Below, in pieces: positions 1-11,634 of a DNA stretch of 64,000 bases. The notes under the pieces were generated by a model, which was given only the letters and a program-made list of their open reading frames with translations, searched no databases and was not told where the DNA came from. How positions within the stretch are numbered: position 1 is the first letter of the stretch; each line of letters opens with the position of its first letter. The position numbers and the translations under genes are program-made. Source of the DNA: Tachypleus tridentatus (Eukaryota; Arthropoda; Merostomata; Xiphosura; Limulidae); NCBI RefSeq assembly GCF_004210375.1, contig NC_134830.1, positions 66,008,326 through 66,072,325 of the forward strand. The letters run 5' to 3'.

Positions 1-1190
1 TTTTAGAAGGAGAAAACTGCTATGTTAATATTTAGTATTTAAAGAAAGTGTAAAAGATACCATAACAAAATCTAAAAAAGCTGTGTAAATTTCACAAAGA
101 AACTGTTCTATGCTTCAAACAATAAATAGGGCATCGTACATATAGGACAAAAGAAGAAAACAAGACTACAGTTACCTTGACAAATATACAAGTGTTTTTG
201 GACTGGTTGGAATGTATACTTTATAATATTTTTACATGAATAAGACACTGATATATAATTCTAAATGCATTTTATCTACACCTATTAACTTAATAAACAC
301 ACACAAAGGTAGAGATATACTGTGTATTGTGTGGATCCTTTATTTACAAGTTTCCCACGTGAAATGATCTTAGAGCTTGGACTTAAAATACTGCGAGAAA
401 GTAACAGACAACTTGGAAGTGATAAATAAAACTGGCATTCTGTTCCTTTGGAGATCAGAGTTCTATGAACAGTATATATAGTTGAAGCTAAGATCATTAG
501 TCGGTGTAGTTGTGAACTACTGTGATGCAGTTTGTTTAACACCCTTATTAAAGTATAGGACTTTGTGAATTCATTCCAAATATCATATTTACAATGATTC
601 TGCCCATATTTAGTATCTCACACAAATTGTCTCTTTACAGGAAAATGAGGTTTCAAAACTGTGATTAGTGTATGTACACTTACCTAACTCATTCAGTGTT
701 TATTAATGAAGGAAATGTTTAGTTTCATTTAGAAAAATCGAATACATATATGGTGAAAGATTTTCCACAGAATCGGTTTTTGCCATTTCATTAGTGTAAC
801 GTCAACGATTTTGAGTGGTCCAGTTCTTAAATGATATCCATTCAGATATCATACAAACACACACACAAAAATCAGCATCGAAAATGTAAAATCGAAGTAT
901 TGACACGTAGGTCATGGGATCATAAAAATCTTATTAGTGTATGTGTGAAAACCATGGTTAATCAGTAAAGGAAAACGAACATAAAAGTGAACGTAGAACA
1001 TACAATGTTATAGTAATCTTTTAGAGTGAAGAGAGGCCTTGAAAAGATAGGTTCAAATTGATTTTTCGTTTTACTCTACACGTATCTTTTCACATAACCC
1101 ATTTCAATTACCTTTATAAACTTAACATCCAGTAATAGAATGGATAGACATTATTTAAAAACCTATTATTGTTACCCATGCCACAAGAGG
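1..1190. other. AT-rich stretch, no feature seen
   Basis: Unique-looking AT-rich DNA. An 85-codon minus-strand frame at 285-542 has no recognisable domain and looks like chance. I see no SINE head, TIR or tandem array. Confidence 0.5.
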
Positions 1191-1199
1191 TCCCGTTAA

Positions 1200-1880
1200 G
1201 ACCGTCCAAAGGTTACAAACTATCGCGATGATTGTTATCTTGTCGTCCTTGCTAGAAGAACTGCTTTTCAACAGCATGATCTTTGCAGAATGACACCCTT
1301 AAAACAACAAGCCATTGAGTTCAACCCAGGCTTCTCACAACAGGTTTCAGGCCAGTGGTATGCTGTCCATAGGATCATTGCAGCTGTCGACGTTACTGTG
1401 ATAGTGAGATATGTTGCAATGAGAAATCTCAAAACGCCGGTGAAAATAAAGTGACGCCAACGATTCACCCTCTAGAATTTCAACTGGAATCTGAAGACGG
1501 GGTGGGGAATGATTGGCGAATTGCACAATTAGTCAACATCATCACTTTGTTGAGACACCCGGTATTCAAGTTCACCTGAAGAAATAATCTTATCGTCATT
1601 AGAATAATGACGAGTGTCGATGTAGGGATTGGATCATTATAGCTGTAGCCATCCATTTAGTCCAACAGCCAAGTTTCAACTTTATGTTTGTAGATGACAA
1701 CATCCGTCCACGCCGTGCATATGTTGCCAATGCTGTGATTCAAGTTTACGATATCTCCGGACTCAAATCCAACTGAACATGTATGGAACGTCCTACTAAG
1801 ACTTGTTGATGGTCCGCCTACAACCTCGTGATTGGTTGGAAGAGGTCCTGCCGGAAGAATGACATAACATCCCACAATAG
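1200..1880 (+). pseudogene. Degenerate Tc1-like (IS630/Tc1/mariner) transposase
   Basis: Remnant of a cut-and-paste DDE transposase of the Tc1-like group, read across at least three frames. From 1203 the frame gives RPKVTNYRDDCYLVVLARR, resembling the linker and second helix-turn-helix of Tc1-like proteins, and stays open to a TGA near 1455. From about 1609 a second frame leads into FVDDNIRPRRAYVANAV, matching the DNA-RPH block around the second catalytic aspartate. A frame change then gives SPDSNPTEHVWNVLLRLV, the family's hallmark SPDLNPIEHVW block, whose glutamate would be the last catalytic residue. The end reads LEEVLPEE*HNIPQ, matching the usual C-terminal EEW-NIPQ, with the tryptophan codon now TGA. 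Stops and frameshifts make it dead. Terminal inverted repeats were not recognised. The minus-strand frames at 1268-1468 and 1657-1875 are its antisense shadows. Confidence 0.8.
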
Positions 1881-1889
1881 CATCTGGAT

Positions 1890-3100
1890 CTTCAAAAATG
1901 ATCGATTCTAAGACGTTTACGAGCTTATATAAGTGTTCGTGTCAATTATGTACGATATTAGAACCGTTTTGACAATGTCAAATTGCCTTCAATCATTTTC
2001 AGAATGGTCCCGTTGTTAATCTGCACATTACTTTCAGACAACCACTCTGTTATTTGCGAGTGGTAAGATAAACATTGAAGTCCTCTTCAGCTATCACATG
2101 AACACATTTGAACACAACACGTAAGCACTATTACTTGATGGCTCTTACTGCTTTATCTCAAGTGAAGAGGTTCTAATAGCTAAGCACAATCCTTTTCTGT
2201 ATATAGTAAAAGAAACAGCGGAAATAATTCTATTTTATATTTACTCGCTTCCTAAATGACCGGCAATATACCCTGCCATTATCCTGAGCATATATTGATT
2301 TTCACATTCCAGCTACAAGCTTTCGAATTTAAGTTCTATGAGCCGATGGGATCGTTGACTCAGTGGCTATAGGATTAAATTTAATCTCCCAGATGGAGCT
2401 GGTTGAACGTAACAGAATGGTTGAATTCACAAGAGACTAAAACAACCTATACAACTACTTATATGTATTCATTGAAAAGTTACTTTTAAATGAAGTCACT
2501 CTTGATCTAAATGATTTGATTAGACAGTTTGAGCAGTAAGAGACGAAGAAATGGACGAACAGGATGACAACTGATTGAGGTAAAGCTGTTAGGGTGGAAA
2601 ATGTAGAGACTCTCTTTAAGCACAAATTCACAGTGTTATGAAATTACAACTACACCGTGAAAAAAAAAAAACATCTTTTGAATGCGATAAACTTTGTGAG
2701 CAAATTTCTCCTGCAGCTTACAAATAATCTCCTCTAGTATCATTCCTGTAGATATTTATTGAGTTTAAAACGTAATTGTCAACTTCTAGAAATGCATAAT
2801 GTCAGGAAATTTCTCACAATGAAACAAAGTACGTTTCGCAACAATAAACTGCACACAGTACATTCTGGGCAAACACTGTATTACACGTTTGGACAAAAGC
2901 TATAAGACGAATATAATTAACGAGAAAATAGAAAACACAACTTGGATAACGATTATATCTGAAATCGTTTTCTTACTTGATTGAATATAAACTAAGTTAG
3001 TAATTCACCATTTCTGTTCAATAAAATGATCTAATAAGAAATTCAAAATAAGTTTCTTTATATTTAGTGTACTTTTTCTAACATGTAGAATGCAGAAGAG
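1890..3100. other. AT-rich stretch, no feature seen
   Basis: I see no supported feature. The 3' flank of the Tc1-like remnant may lie in its first few hundred bases, but I could not find a terminal inverted repeat. Confidence 0.4.
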
Positions 3101-3110
3101 TATCAGAAAG

Positions 3111-3384
3111 CCTGGCATTGGTAGGTGGTTAGAGCACGCGACTTGTAATAAGAGGGTCGTGGGTTCCCATCCGCGTTACGCTAACTGTGCTCACCCTTTC
3201 AGCCATGGGACGTTATAATGTGGCGGTCAGTCTCACTATTCGTTGGTAAAATATTAGCTCAAGAGTTTGCGGTGGGTGGTGTTGACTAGCTACCTTCCCT
3301 CTAGTCTTACACTGCTAAATTAGGGACGGCTAGCACAGATAGCTCTCGAGCAGCTTTGTGCGAAATTTAAAAACAAACAAACAA
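3111..3384 (+). mobile_element. SINE family A, near full length
   Basis: Starts with CCTGGCATTGGTAGGTGG (pol III A-box region) and has a diverged B box, GGGTTCCCATCC. The body carries CACTATTCGTTGGTAAAAT and CTAGTCTTACACTGCTAAAT. It ends GCACAGATAGCTCTCGAGCAGCTTTG followed by AAACAAACAAACAA. Confidence 0.9.
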
Positions 3385-3412
3385 GACAAACTGTCTGCTG
3401 TTATTTCTATTA

Positions 3413-3512
3413 CCAAGCGCAAACTACATAATGGGCTATGTGTGTTGTACCCACTACAATTATCGAAACGCAATTTTTAGTATTATAAGTCCTCATACTT
3501 TAATTTGTCCTA
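3413..3512 (-). mobile_element. SINE family C, degenerate
   Basis: Reversed family C: AAGCGCAAACTACATAATGGG (3' module reversed), CCCACTACAATTATCGAAACG (B box reversed), then the head. It lies just downstream of the family A copy at 3111-3384. Confidence 0.6.
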
Positions 3513-3649
3513 TTGAGAGTTTCAATGACCACATGAACTACGTTTAAAACTTGCGAAGTGCAGTCATATAAATTACGAAGTTATTATAATAATGATACAT
3601 GACAAATATTTGTATCTAAGCATGAACATTTATCGTCGGCACTATCTCT

Positions 3650-3926
3650 GTTTGTTTGTTTGTTTGTTTTAGAGTTTCGCGCAAAGCTACAAGAGGGTTA
3701 TCTGCACTAGCCGTCCCTAATTTTGCAGTGTGAGACTAGAGGGAATGCATCTAGTCATCACCATCCACCGCTAACTCTTGGGCTACTCTTTTACCAACGA
3801 GTAAACTGACCGTCAATTGTAACGCCCGACAGCTGAAAGGGCGAGCATGTTTTGTGGGGAAGAGATTCGAAACCGCGACCCTCAGATTCAGAGTCGAGTG
3901 CCTTAACCACTTGGCCATGCCGGGCC
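3650..3926 (-). mobile_element. SINE family A, near full length
   Basis: Reversed family A, from a (TTTG)n tail through TTCGCGCAAAGCTACAAGAG and TTCGAAACCGCGACCCTCAG to GGCCATGCCGGGCC. It is inverted relative to the copy at 3111-3384, about 265 bp away, so a transcript crossing both could fold into long duplex RNA. Confidence 0.9.
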
Positions 3927-4199
3927 TACTATGTCTGTAATAATAGAAAAAATTGGTATTTTGATATAATTTTGAATTTTAAAATTTAATCATACAATAA
4001 ATAATTTCACGAATGCTTTGAAATGAAATTTTAATATATATAGATTGTTATTTTTAATAGCTACAGTAAAATAAATTGTTGCTACTTTACTGGAATGTTT
4101 CCCTTCTACTTTATTTTCTAGATTTCTGTGGCTAGATCAAGCATGTAGTTCGCGTACTGTTGTCACACAGTCGCACTCTGGGGACGTTGCTGCTTTAAT

Positions 4200-4350
4200 T
4201 AAAAGAATAACGGTCAATCCCACTGCTCAATTAAAGGAGCCCAAGAGTAGGCACAAGGTGCTGTTGACTACCAGCTTCCCTCCAGTCTATCAATTAAAAG
4301 TTAGGAACACTCGGTGCAGATAACCCTTGTGTAGCTGTACACGATAATAT
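4200..4350 (+). mobile_element. SINE family A, degenerate body and 3' part
   Basis: ACGGTCAATCCCACTGCTCA, GAGCCCAAGAGTAGGC, a diverged CTTCCCTCCAGTCT and GCAGATAACCCTTGTGTAGC follow family A order. A recognisable head is missing or too diverged. Confidence 0.6.
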
Positions 4351-4410
4351 ACATTATCAGGTATCTATTCTATTCGGGTAAAACTCAACTTTACTTTCTG
4401 TTATTTATTT

Positions 4411-4670
4411 TATTTTGCGCAAAGCTACACGAGGGCTATCTGCGCTAACCATTCAAAATTTAGCAGTGTCAGACTAGAGGGAAGGCAGCTAGTCATTACC
4501 ACCCTCCGCCAACTCTTGGGCTGCTCTTTTACCAACGAATAGTGGGATTGACAGTAACATTATAACGTACCCACAGCTGAATGGGCGAGCATGTTCAGCC
4601 CGACGGGGATGCGAACCCCGACCCTCAGATTACGAGTCGCACGCCTTAACATACTTGGCCATGACGGGCC
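4411..4670 (-). mobile_element. SINE family A, near full length
   Basis: Reversed family A from TTGCGCAAAGCTACACGAGG to TTGGCCATGACGGGCC. The tRNA-like head still has the reversed B box GATGCGAACCCC. Confidence 0.88.
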
Positions 4671-4938
4671 ACAGCAGACAGAGTAGGACAATATATCCTA
4701 TATTTGCACTTCTTTTATCTAACTTCTGATATAATTTTCGAGTTTCTTATATTTTCTTTATTCATGTTAATTAATATTTTAATGTTTATAATCCTGAAGT
4801 TTTGAAAAGCAATGTTTGTATACAGAAATTGTCTTTTGAAATGCACTTGAATTTTCCCTTTTTTTAAAATTTTAATATGCCAACGCCATTAGCTACTTTG
4901 CACTAGAAGACTCCTAAACACTTATTCTCTAAACCAAG

Positions 4939-5064
4939 CAGCCCCCCGCTAGTACAGCGGTATGTCTACGGATTTACAACGCTAAAATCAGGGGGTTCGA
5001 TTCCCCTCGGCGGGCGCAGCAGATAGCCCGATGTGTCCTTGCTAGAAGAAAAAACACAAACACA
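4939..5064 (+). mobile_element. SINE family B, full length with target duplication
   Basis: tRNA-like head with an A box around GTACAGCGG and a B box GGGTTCGATTCCCC, then GCAGATAGCCCGATGTG and an AC-rich tail. The direct repeat CTAAACCAAG flanks it (4929-4938 and 5065-5074), marking the insertion site. Confidence 0.9.
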
Positions 5065-5074
5065 CTAAACCAAG

Positions 5075-6540
5075 AAAGTTTTTCATCGACACATAGATTT
5101 GTGTGAATTATTGAATTCGTGGTATTTAACCTCTTAGCATAAATAATCTTTTTCTTCCAGTATTTTAGTGCTCTTAAATTTCAAACTTTCCCTTATATAA
5201 TTTTAATTCTATAACATCCAAAGTTTAAAGCTCGAGCTGTCTGCACCATTGACAGTTTTAAACCAATAATTAAAAAAACATCTCACTTCTCTGGTCACCA
5301 CCAATTTTAAACTACTTCTCAGTTCTTATTAGTTTTTCTTGTTCAGAGGAACTAAGCCAAAAGTTGGATTTTTAGCACGATACTCTCACGATAATAGAGA
5401 GTGACTACTATGTAACGTCATTTAAGGAAGTTAAGTATGCGTTTTCTTATAGCAAAGCCACATCGGGCTATCTGCTGGAGGAAGTTAAGAGCGTGTTGTT
5501 TTCTTTCTGTGGCTATATTTGCGTCTTCGTCTTGATTTTCAGGTTGTCATGGTTAAGCATGAGCAATTAGAGCCCCAAAGGATTCAGCCTCGTACCGCTT
5601 TTAGTAGAGAACATTTTAGTTCCAACATCAATGTGTAGCTCTGTCGTTTCTTTATTAAGCTTATGATAAAGTGAACATTCTGGTTGAAATATTGCACATG
5701 GATCTTCTACCACAGTGATTCATACGAACAAAAGTAAAGTTTTTATTTTGTGTTGTGTTTCACTCAGGTCCTACAATTCAGTACATTGCTCGTCATTTGA
5801 AACCTGAGGGCCTGTTCGTATTGCAGGGTGTCCATTAATTAAATCAGAATATCACACCTTTTACGTTTGTACTACAATCTAACGTCGTAAGTATCAAATT
5901 ATTTTCAACGTAAGGACAAAAGACTTGTATGAATAAAAAGAGGTAAAACTGTATAATTTGAAACAAAATACGTAGTATTTATATATGCATAATGCCTTTT
6001 GTACGTGTAATATATATATTGATCAATATGAATGCGATAGAGCACTGTATATCATGTTTCCGCTAGACCTTCAAACTACATTTCGTATTTTCACTTCCCT
6101 TCCAACTGTGTTCGTTTGTATGTCATGTTTGAACTACATTTTTAAACAGTATTTCGTATTTTCACTGAGCTTTCAATCTGTACATCTGGTTCCCAATACT
6201 TGTTTAATTTACGTGTTGTGTTTATACTGCATATCCTTAAACAACGTAGACAGTTTTCCTCACATATCGAAACTACCTTTACTATTTTCAGCTCCTTTTA
6301 ATTAATTTATAAACAATAGTCTATACCTCTTTATTCTGGAGAAGTTGTTCCAGCTACGCAAGAAAAAATATCACACAGAGACGCACACGCGACCTTTTGA
6401 TGCGTCTTTGACTTAGTGTTATCTCTATGTTTTATTTCACATTTAAACCAAATTCCTACTTTGTCTACATTGTGTAAAATGACGTTGAAACAATAATTAA
6501 AGTGTAAGTGTAAGATATAACAGGACTAACCACATGCGTT
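5075..6540. other. Mostly unique AT-rich DNA
   Basis: Apart from the SINE B scrap at 5439-5480, nothing is recognised. A 106-codon plus frame at 5985-6305 lacks domain signals and is probably chance. Confidence 0.4.
5439..5480 (-). mobile_element. SINE family B 3' fragment
   Basis: TCTTATAGCAAAGCCACATC and GGGCTATCTGCTGG are the reversed 3' end of family B. The copy stops before the head and is therefore 5'-truncated. Confidence 0.6.
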
Positions 6541-6544
6541 TTCA

Positions 6545-6772
6545 GGACTGGGTGTGGCCAAGTAGTTAACGAACACTGATTGTGAATCAGATGGATTTGT
6601 AGTTGCATTATACATATAAGGGTGTCAAATTACACTATTCGCTCAAACAAGAGCAACTTGAGAATTGACGGCGAATGCTGTTGACTAGCTATTAATTATT
6701 TGGTCTGTCAGTCCACAAGTATGGAAAGTTATGTGCAAATAGTCCCTTAAGTAGCTTTGCTTGAAATTCTGG
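6545..6772 (+). mobile_element. SINE family A/D-like, degenerate
   Basis: A tRNA-like start (GACTGGGTGTGGCCAAGTAG), then CACTATTCGCTCAAACAAGAG, GTTGACTAGCT and GCAAATAGTCCCTTAAGTAGC in family A order. Many substitutions suggest an old copy. Confidence 0.65.
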
Positions 6773-6779
6773 AGCAAAT

Positions 6780-7525
6780 AAACTAAGTTATAATTTTAAT
6801 ATCTGTTCGATAGCAAATATCGTCCATCACCGTAATTAGTGATTTTGAGTTCAACTATCATAAATCATTGTGAGAGCTGTAATGTGAGTAAATTCAAGTC
6901 TTTTTTGGTTTTTTGTATATTAACACAAAAGACGAAATATTACGACAAGTTGTACTTGACAGTGTAACAACAAATTTACTTGGAATAAAACTCGTTAGTT
7001 TGTATCATGATTTTCTAGAACTAATTTTGCAGTCGAATATGTCCCTATCAGTCTATATTACTTCGTCCAAATCTTATGTAGGGAAAACATTAATTATAAG
7101 TGCGTTACACAAATTTCTTTACATAAAATTAACTATGATTTATAACACAAACAGATGCAGGTAAATCTTGTTTCTGTTCAAATAGAAACAAATAGGTTTC
7201 CTTACATTTCATTACGTTTAATCATGTACACACCTTCTAAGTACGAAATATGAAAGAAACGGCGGTTAATACTTATATAATATATGATGTGTCAGATTTT
7301 CATGATGTTACATACTGAAGGAAAGGTAGCAAACTTCTCAAAATTTTCACAATACTTCGAAGTTACTTCGGCGTATTTATAATAGAGCTAAATGTAAATG
7401 TTAGTAAACGCATTGAACCTTCATTATCTGGGGATAAAAATTCAACTAAAGATATAATGCGGAAATTTTGTATTATTTAAGCTTTACCCTCAATCCTAAA
7501 AGAAAGAAGTAACCGGTTGTTTATT
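6780..7525. other. AT-rich stretch, no feature seen
   Basis: An 83-codon plus frame at 6913-7164 has no recognisable domain. No repeat is recognised. Confidence 0.35.
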
Positions 7526-7647
7526 GTTTGTTTGCTGTTAGGCGCAAAGCTACACATATGCTATCTGTGTTGTGCCCATTATGAGTACCAAAATTTGTTT
7601 TGCAGACTTATAAGCTTTCAAGACTCATCGCTGAGCCACTGTGGGTC
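7526..7647 (-). mobile_element. SINE family C
   Basis: Reversed family C: TGTTTGTTTGC tail, GGCGCAAAGCTACACATATG, a diverged B box and GCTGAGCCACTGTGGG at the head end. Confidence 0.75.
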
Positions 7648-8266
7648 TTTATTGTTTAATATATATAATGCTACAAGTACCATAGCAATGTAAAGTATAT
7701 GTCCACTCCCTCAAAAAAAAAAGTTTTGAAACACTCATTGAAAAGGAAAAATGCTTTCTCATCTTGAGCATTGGATGTACGAAATTACAATATCACATTA
7801 CTCGTGTTTGACAGTATTGGTTACATACGAGTTGCGAAGAAACAAAACCAAAAATATTTATTTAAAAAAAAAGCGACTTTTAATAAAATATTTTCTTTAG
7901 CCCTACACCATGTGATGGCTGCTTAATAATTGTATATATATATTTCTAACATCACAATCGAGACTAAAGTACACTGTATGTAAAAGACTAGTAAAGGCTC
8001 AGTCTGTCAAGTTTAAATATTAGAACATCATTGAACATGGGAACGATACGTTGATAAACATGGAATGTTTCCAAATTTCTCAACACTTGTTTTGCTGTGG
8101 TGTCATCTGATGAAATAAATGTTTCTTTCTGTCAAAATACCTAAATATATGAATAACTTAACTTTTTTTATGTGTTTCCAACGAAACATCATTCAATTAG
8201 CAAGCGACCTCAACAAGTTCAACCAGTTCCGGAAATCATGATATATATGAAACTAACATTCAATCT

Positions 8267-8364
8267 CAGTGATGTCGAGAAAACCCACTTGTAGAGAAAT
8301 ATATATGCAAAAACGGCTATGTAAAATATTTTCTCAACCCAAACGAGCCGTTTTTGCATATATA
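8267..8364. mobile_element. Foldback element with perfect 12-bp target duplication
   Basis: The shortest copy of a foldback family. It starts CAGTGATGTCGAGAAAACCC, then has arm ATATATGCAAAAACGGCT, a spacer of about 27 bp, and inverted arm AGCCGTTTTTGCATATAT. AACATTCAATCT occurs on both sides (8255-8266 and 8365-8376) and is a perfect duplication. The same ends recur at 28944-29109. Assignment to Penelope-like elements is inference. Confidence 0.8.
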
Positions 8365-8444
8365 AACATTCAATCTGTTAAAATATTACAAACATATCGA
8401 GAGCTTTATAAAATCTAAATTGAATAAATTAAAAAACAGCAGCA

Positions 8445-8620
8445 TTAATCCATTGGACTCTTGGTTAGCGTGTTGGACTATGAATCTAAAGAATCCACGT
8501 TCATATCCCATTGTTGCAAGGTCATCCTGAGAACTTTGGCATTATGTCTTATTATAACAGTGTCAGTCAAGTCACGTTATTCTATCAGAGTAGACAGAGA
8601 GCTGGCAGTCTCGGTTAGTT
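8445..8620 (+). mobile_element. SINE family D (A-like body, different head)
   Basis: The head GGACTCTTGGTTAGCGTGTT with GTTCATATCCC as a diverged B box differs from families A-C. The body (ATTATAACAGTGTCAGTCAA, then AGAGCTGGCAGT) follows the family A order. The 87-codon frame here is a by-product of the repeat. Confidence 0.55.
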
Positions 8621-9084
8621 TATTGTTGATTAACTGTCTTTTCTCTCTTATATCAACTCAAATTAAAATTATTAAGGTAAAATATACGTATTGTAGATCT
8701 TGCGCACAATGTTACAACCAATAATTTATTTTGCAAGCTTCTTCATTGTGAGAATTTTACTTTATTGTCTTTACAAGTTTTGTCTCTTTTTCACGATTGA
8801 ATTTTAAAATAATTCACGTAAAACGAGCTACAAAGAATAATTCGACCTTTTTTATTTATAAATGTAATTTCCTAGGACAAAACGTGGGGGTATTTAAGTA
8901 GATTTTAGTACTTACGTGTGATCCAAAATAGTTGTCCCCGTGCTATGCAACTATAATAAACTTCTGAGTACAGTTAAGTCAAACACTGTTATCAAACAAT
9001 GTTGAAATACACGTCACAGCAAGTATAATTTTTAATAATATCAACAAAACTTATTCTTAAGCATTGGTAATTACTGTTCAAATG
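8621..9084. other. AT-rich stretch, no feature seen
   Basis: Nothing recognisable apart from ordinary AT-rich sequence. Confidence 0.35.
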
Positions 9085-9185
9085 GAACTCCTGGAGTGGA
9101 AAGGCGAGTATGTTTAGTGGGAAGGGGATTCGAACTCGCGACCCTCAGATTGCAAGTTAGGTGGTTTAACCACTTGGTCATGGTT
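9085..9185 (-). mobile_element. SINE family A head fragment
   Basis: AAGGCGAGTATGTTTAGTGG, GATTCGAACTCGCGACCCTC and TTAACCACTTGGTCATGG are the reversed tRNA-like head and early body of family A. The 3' two thirds are absent. Confidence 0.75.
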
Positions 9186-9820
9186 GTAAGAGCAGTGATA
9201 GACTGATAGCGATTAAACTGCAACAGATTAATAGTCGCACATTCAAGCTATTAACAATGGCTTCTACTGTAATATCAACTAATATTTATTGTATATTTTG
9301 GCAAATTAATATAACTTTTCATTAAATTTTACTAACCAAAGTATAAAATAAAATTAAAGTTTTTGATTAGCATGGTTATTTACATCTTCAAGATATTAGG
9401 AGAAATCTAACATTAATTCAGTTTCTCTAGTAACAAGCAGAACGAACTCTGGCGGTGATTGACACACTCACAGCTGGTTTTTTAAATCTTTTTTTAATCA
9501 TAGACTGACATCTGGTAGTTTCGCAAACGTCTAACTGACAGAATTTTAAAATTATGAATTTTCAGTAGTTTGATATTCCCTTTTCTTTTATAAATAAGCA
9601 TAGCTTTTCTACACCAAAATAGTTTTCAATAATATTGTAAAACACATTTTCCTCCAAATTTTTTCTTGAGCATTATAAGTTTTTATTATGAGATAATTAA
9701 TTTAAGAAATTTTATGTTGATTTGTTTGCTAGAGAAAGAAACTGTTTATTAGATTGTGTTATCACAAACAGATAACTATTATGAACATCGACGAAGTTGC
9801 TATTTCATAAAAAGTAATTC
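9186..9820. other. AT-rich stretch, no feature seen
   Basis: No repeat, RNA gene or coding signal is recognised. Confidence 0.35.
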
Positions 9821-9936
9821 TACCGTGGTTTAGCGGAGTTACAACGACTCATAACGCTAAAAATCGGGTTTCGATACCTATGGTGGGCAGAGCATTTATT
9901 GTCCATTGTGCAATTTTGTGCTCAGCAAAAAATAAA
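9821..9936 (+). mobile_element. SINE family C
   Basis: TACCGTGGTTTAGCGGAG, CTCATAACGCTAAAAATCGG, B-box-like GGTTTCGATACC, TGGTGGGCAGAGC and TTGTCCATTGTGCAATTTTG follow family C order. Confidence 0.75.
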
Positions 9937-10680
9937 CGTATCGACCACATAATTAACTATGATATACGGTAACCTTATTGTATGTCTCATACATAAATTA
10001 ACAAATGTTGTCAGTAATATTGTACCAAGTTTATTCAAGATAACCAAGCTTAGACAGAAATTTAAAAAAAACTCCAAATAATAAGACGAAATATTAAAGC
10101 AACAAAGTGATATTCGTTTGCGTAATTCCCCTATGTGGCTGTGCTAAAGACACATTCGTTTGTGTAACTAAGATAACTTTAGTGAACATTTTAAACGAAA
10201 TTCTATCACTTTTCCTCTACTTATAGCGACAATTGTTTGTTTTCATCCAGTTACGTGTCGCGAATTTGAATCTCCGATATTTATCGAACTATCATATATA
10301 GAAATGTACCAAAAGTAAGATAAAGCACACAATGTACAAAAACGGTACTAATCCTTAAATATCCGTAACAAATACATTACTAGTGATTCAGTTAAATTTT
10401 CAGTAACTTTTCGATATACGGTTCTATTAGTAACAGACGAAACCTAATGTGATTTTTTAATGTATTATTCATTCACATTTTGAGACATAAAAAGATAAAT
10501 ATCAGAAAGATATATTTGCCTCTCGCTTTTAATGCAAATTTGACTGAGAAATATTTATAATGTTTAAACTTCTACTCCAGTTAATACGAGATTACGAGAA
10601 ATCAGACAACTAAGTAATCAAAGAATTTGCCATAAGAAATAAACCTGCTTTGAACGGAAGGCATTGGTTTGTACGTCTGG
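9937..10680. other. AT-rich stretch, no feature seen
   Basis: No supported feature. GAACGGAAGGC near 10653 recurs in the adjacent SINE (see 10681-10800). Confidence 0.35.
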
Positions 10681-10800
10681 TTTTCTTATAGTAAAGCCAC
10701 ATTGAGCTATCTGCTGAGTCCACCGGAACGGAAGGCAGGAACGGAAGGCTAGCTCAGCCCACCGAGGGGAATCGAAGATTTTAGCGTTGTAAATCAGACA
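10681..10800 (-). mobile_element. SINE family B with internal duplication
   Basis: Reversed family B: TTTTCTTATAGTAAAGCCAC, CTATCTGCTGAGTCCACCG, then AGCCCACCGAGGGGAATCGA and TTTTAGCGTTGTAAATC. GGAACGGAAGGC is repeated inside it and also occurs just outside near 10653, so a flanking 11-12 bp segment has been copied into the element. Confidence 0.75.
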
Positions 10801-11440
10801 TAATAAGAGCAACTAATTGCAAAGTGTTTTTCTTAATTCGAGTTTAAATTAGTCTAAATGAAGTCGCTCTGTAATTACAGATAATAGAAATTACAAGTAG
10901 TAGACTGCACTTAAATAATTATTTAATTGTGTTAATGAAGGTTCAAGAAAAATCGGAGTCACATCTCACCTTCACACTTTTTACAATGCTGTGTCGGTGC
11001 GAATCTTAGTTACATAACTTCAGTTGAATTTTCAGAAAAAGTATACTGAGTTGTTTTTAAATATGATTCATGCTAATACATTTTTCAGCTACTTGCATTT
11101 TGAAGATCAAAATCATATGCATTCTGAGAACATTGTACTAAAAGGAAGACATCCATTTAGGTAATTGCATTTCCGTCTATTTAGTGAGAATCGGTTTCTT
11201 TAAAAGATTCCGTAAATGAAAACGAGAAGCAAGGTTTAAGAAAAATGCAACAAACCTCCACGGTAAACCTTCTGGTTTAACACGACATAACTAGACTAGT
11301 ATCATTGATGTCACATTCTTCACACTGTTTGTTCTTTTACTCGGATGTTGATATAAAAACAATTAGAAAATTAATCGATATGTCTAAAATTATAAGCAAA
11401 CAAAATGGAAGTGATTTTACTAACACAAACAGCAATAATT

Positions 11441-11617
11441 CTTGATGGCGAGAAACCCACTTGAACTAAAAATATATCTCAGAACGGCTGGTATGGGTAT
11501 TAACACGTTTACCAATAAAGGTTAACATGAAGATGACCTAGGAAGGTCGAAACGTTGTTCTCTGCTTTATTAATAAAAGTGTTAATATTCATGCCAGCCG
11601 TTATGATATACATTTTT
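11441..11617. mobile_element. Foldback/Penelope-like element with imperfect target duplication
   Basis: Begins CTTGATGGCGAGAAACCCAC. The left arm contains CAGAACGGCTGGTATGGGT and is matched by the right arm CATGCCAGCCGTTATGATAT. The centre holds ATGAAGA-T-GACC-TAGGAA-GGTC-GAAAC (about 11527-11553), one base from a hammerhead core. AAACAGCAATAATT (11427-11440) and AAACAGCACTATT (11618-11630) look like a diverged target duplication. Confidence 0.75.
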
Positions 11618-11634
11618 AAACAGCACTATTGATC

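Noticed and set aside
1268..1875. Minus-strand frames of 66 and 72 codons
   Set aside because: Antisense to the Tc1-like transposase; the phrase SVGFESGD is the reverse reading of the SPDSNPTE block.
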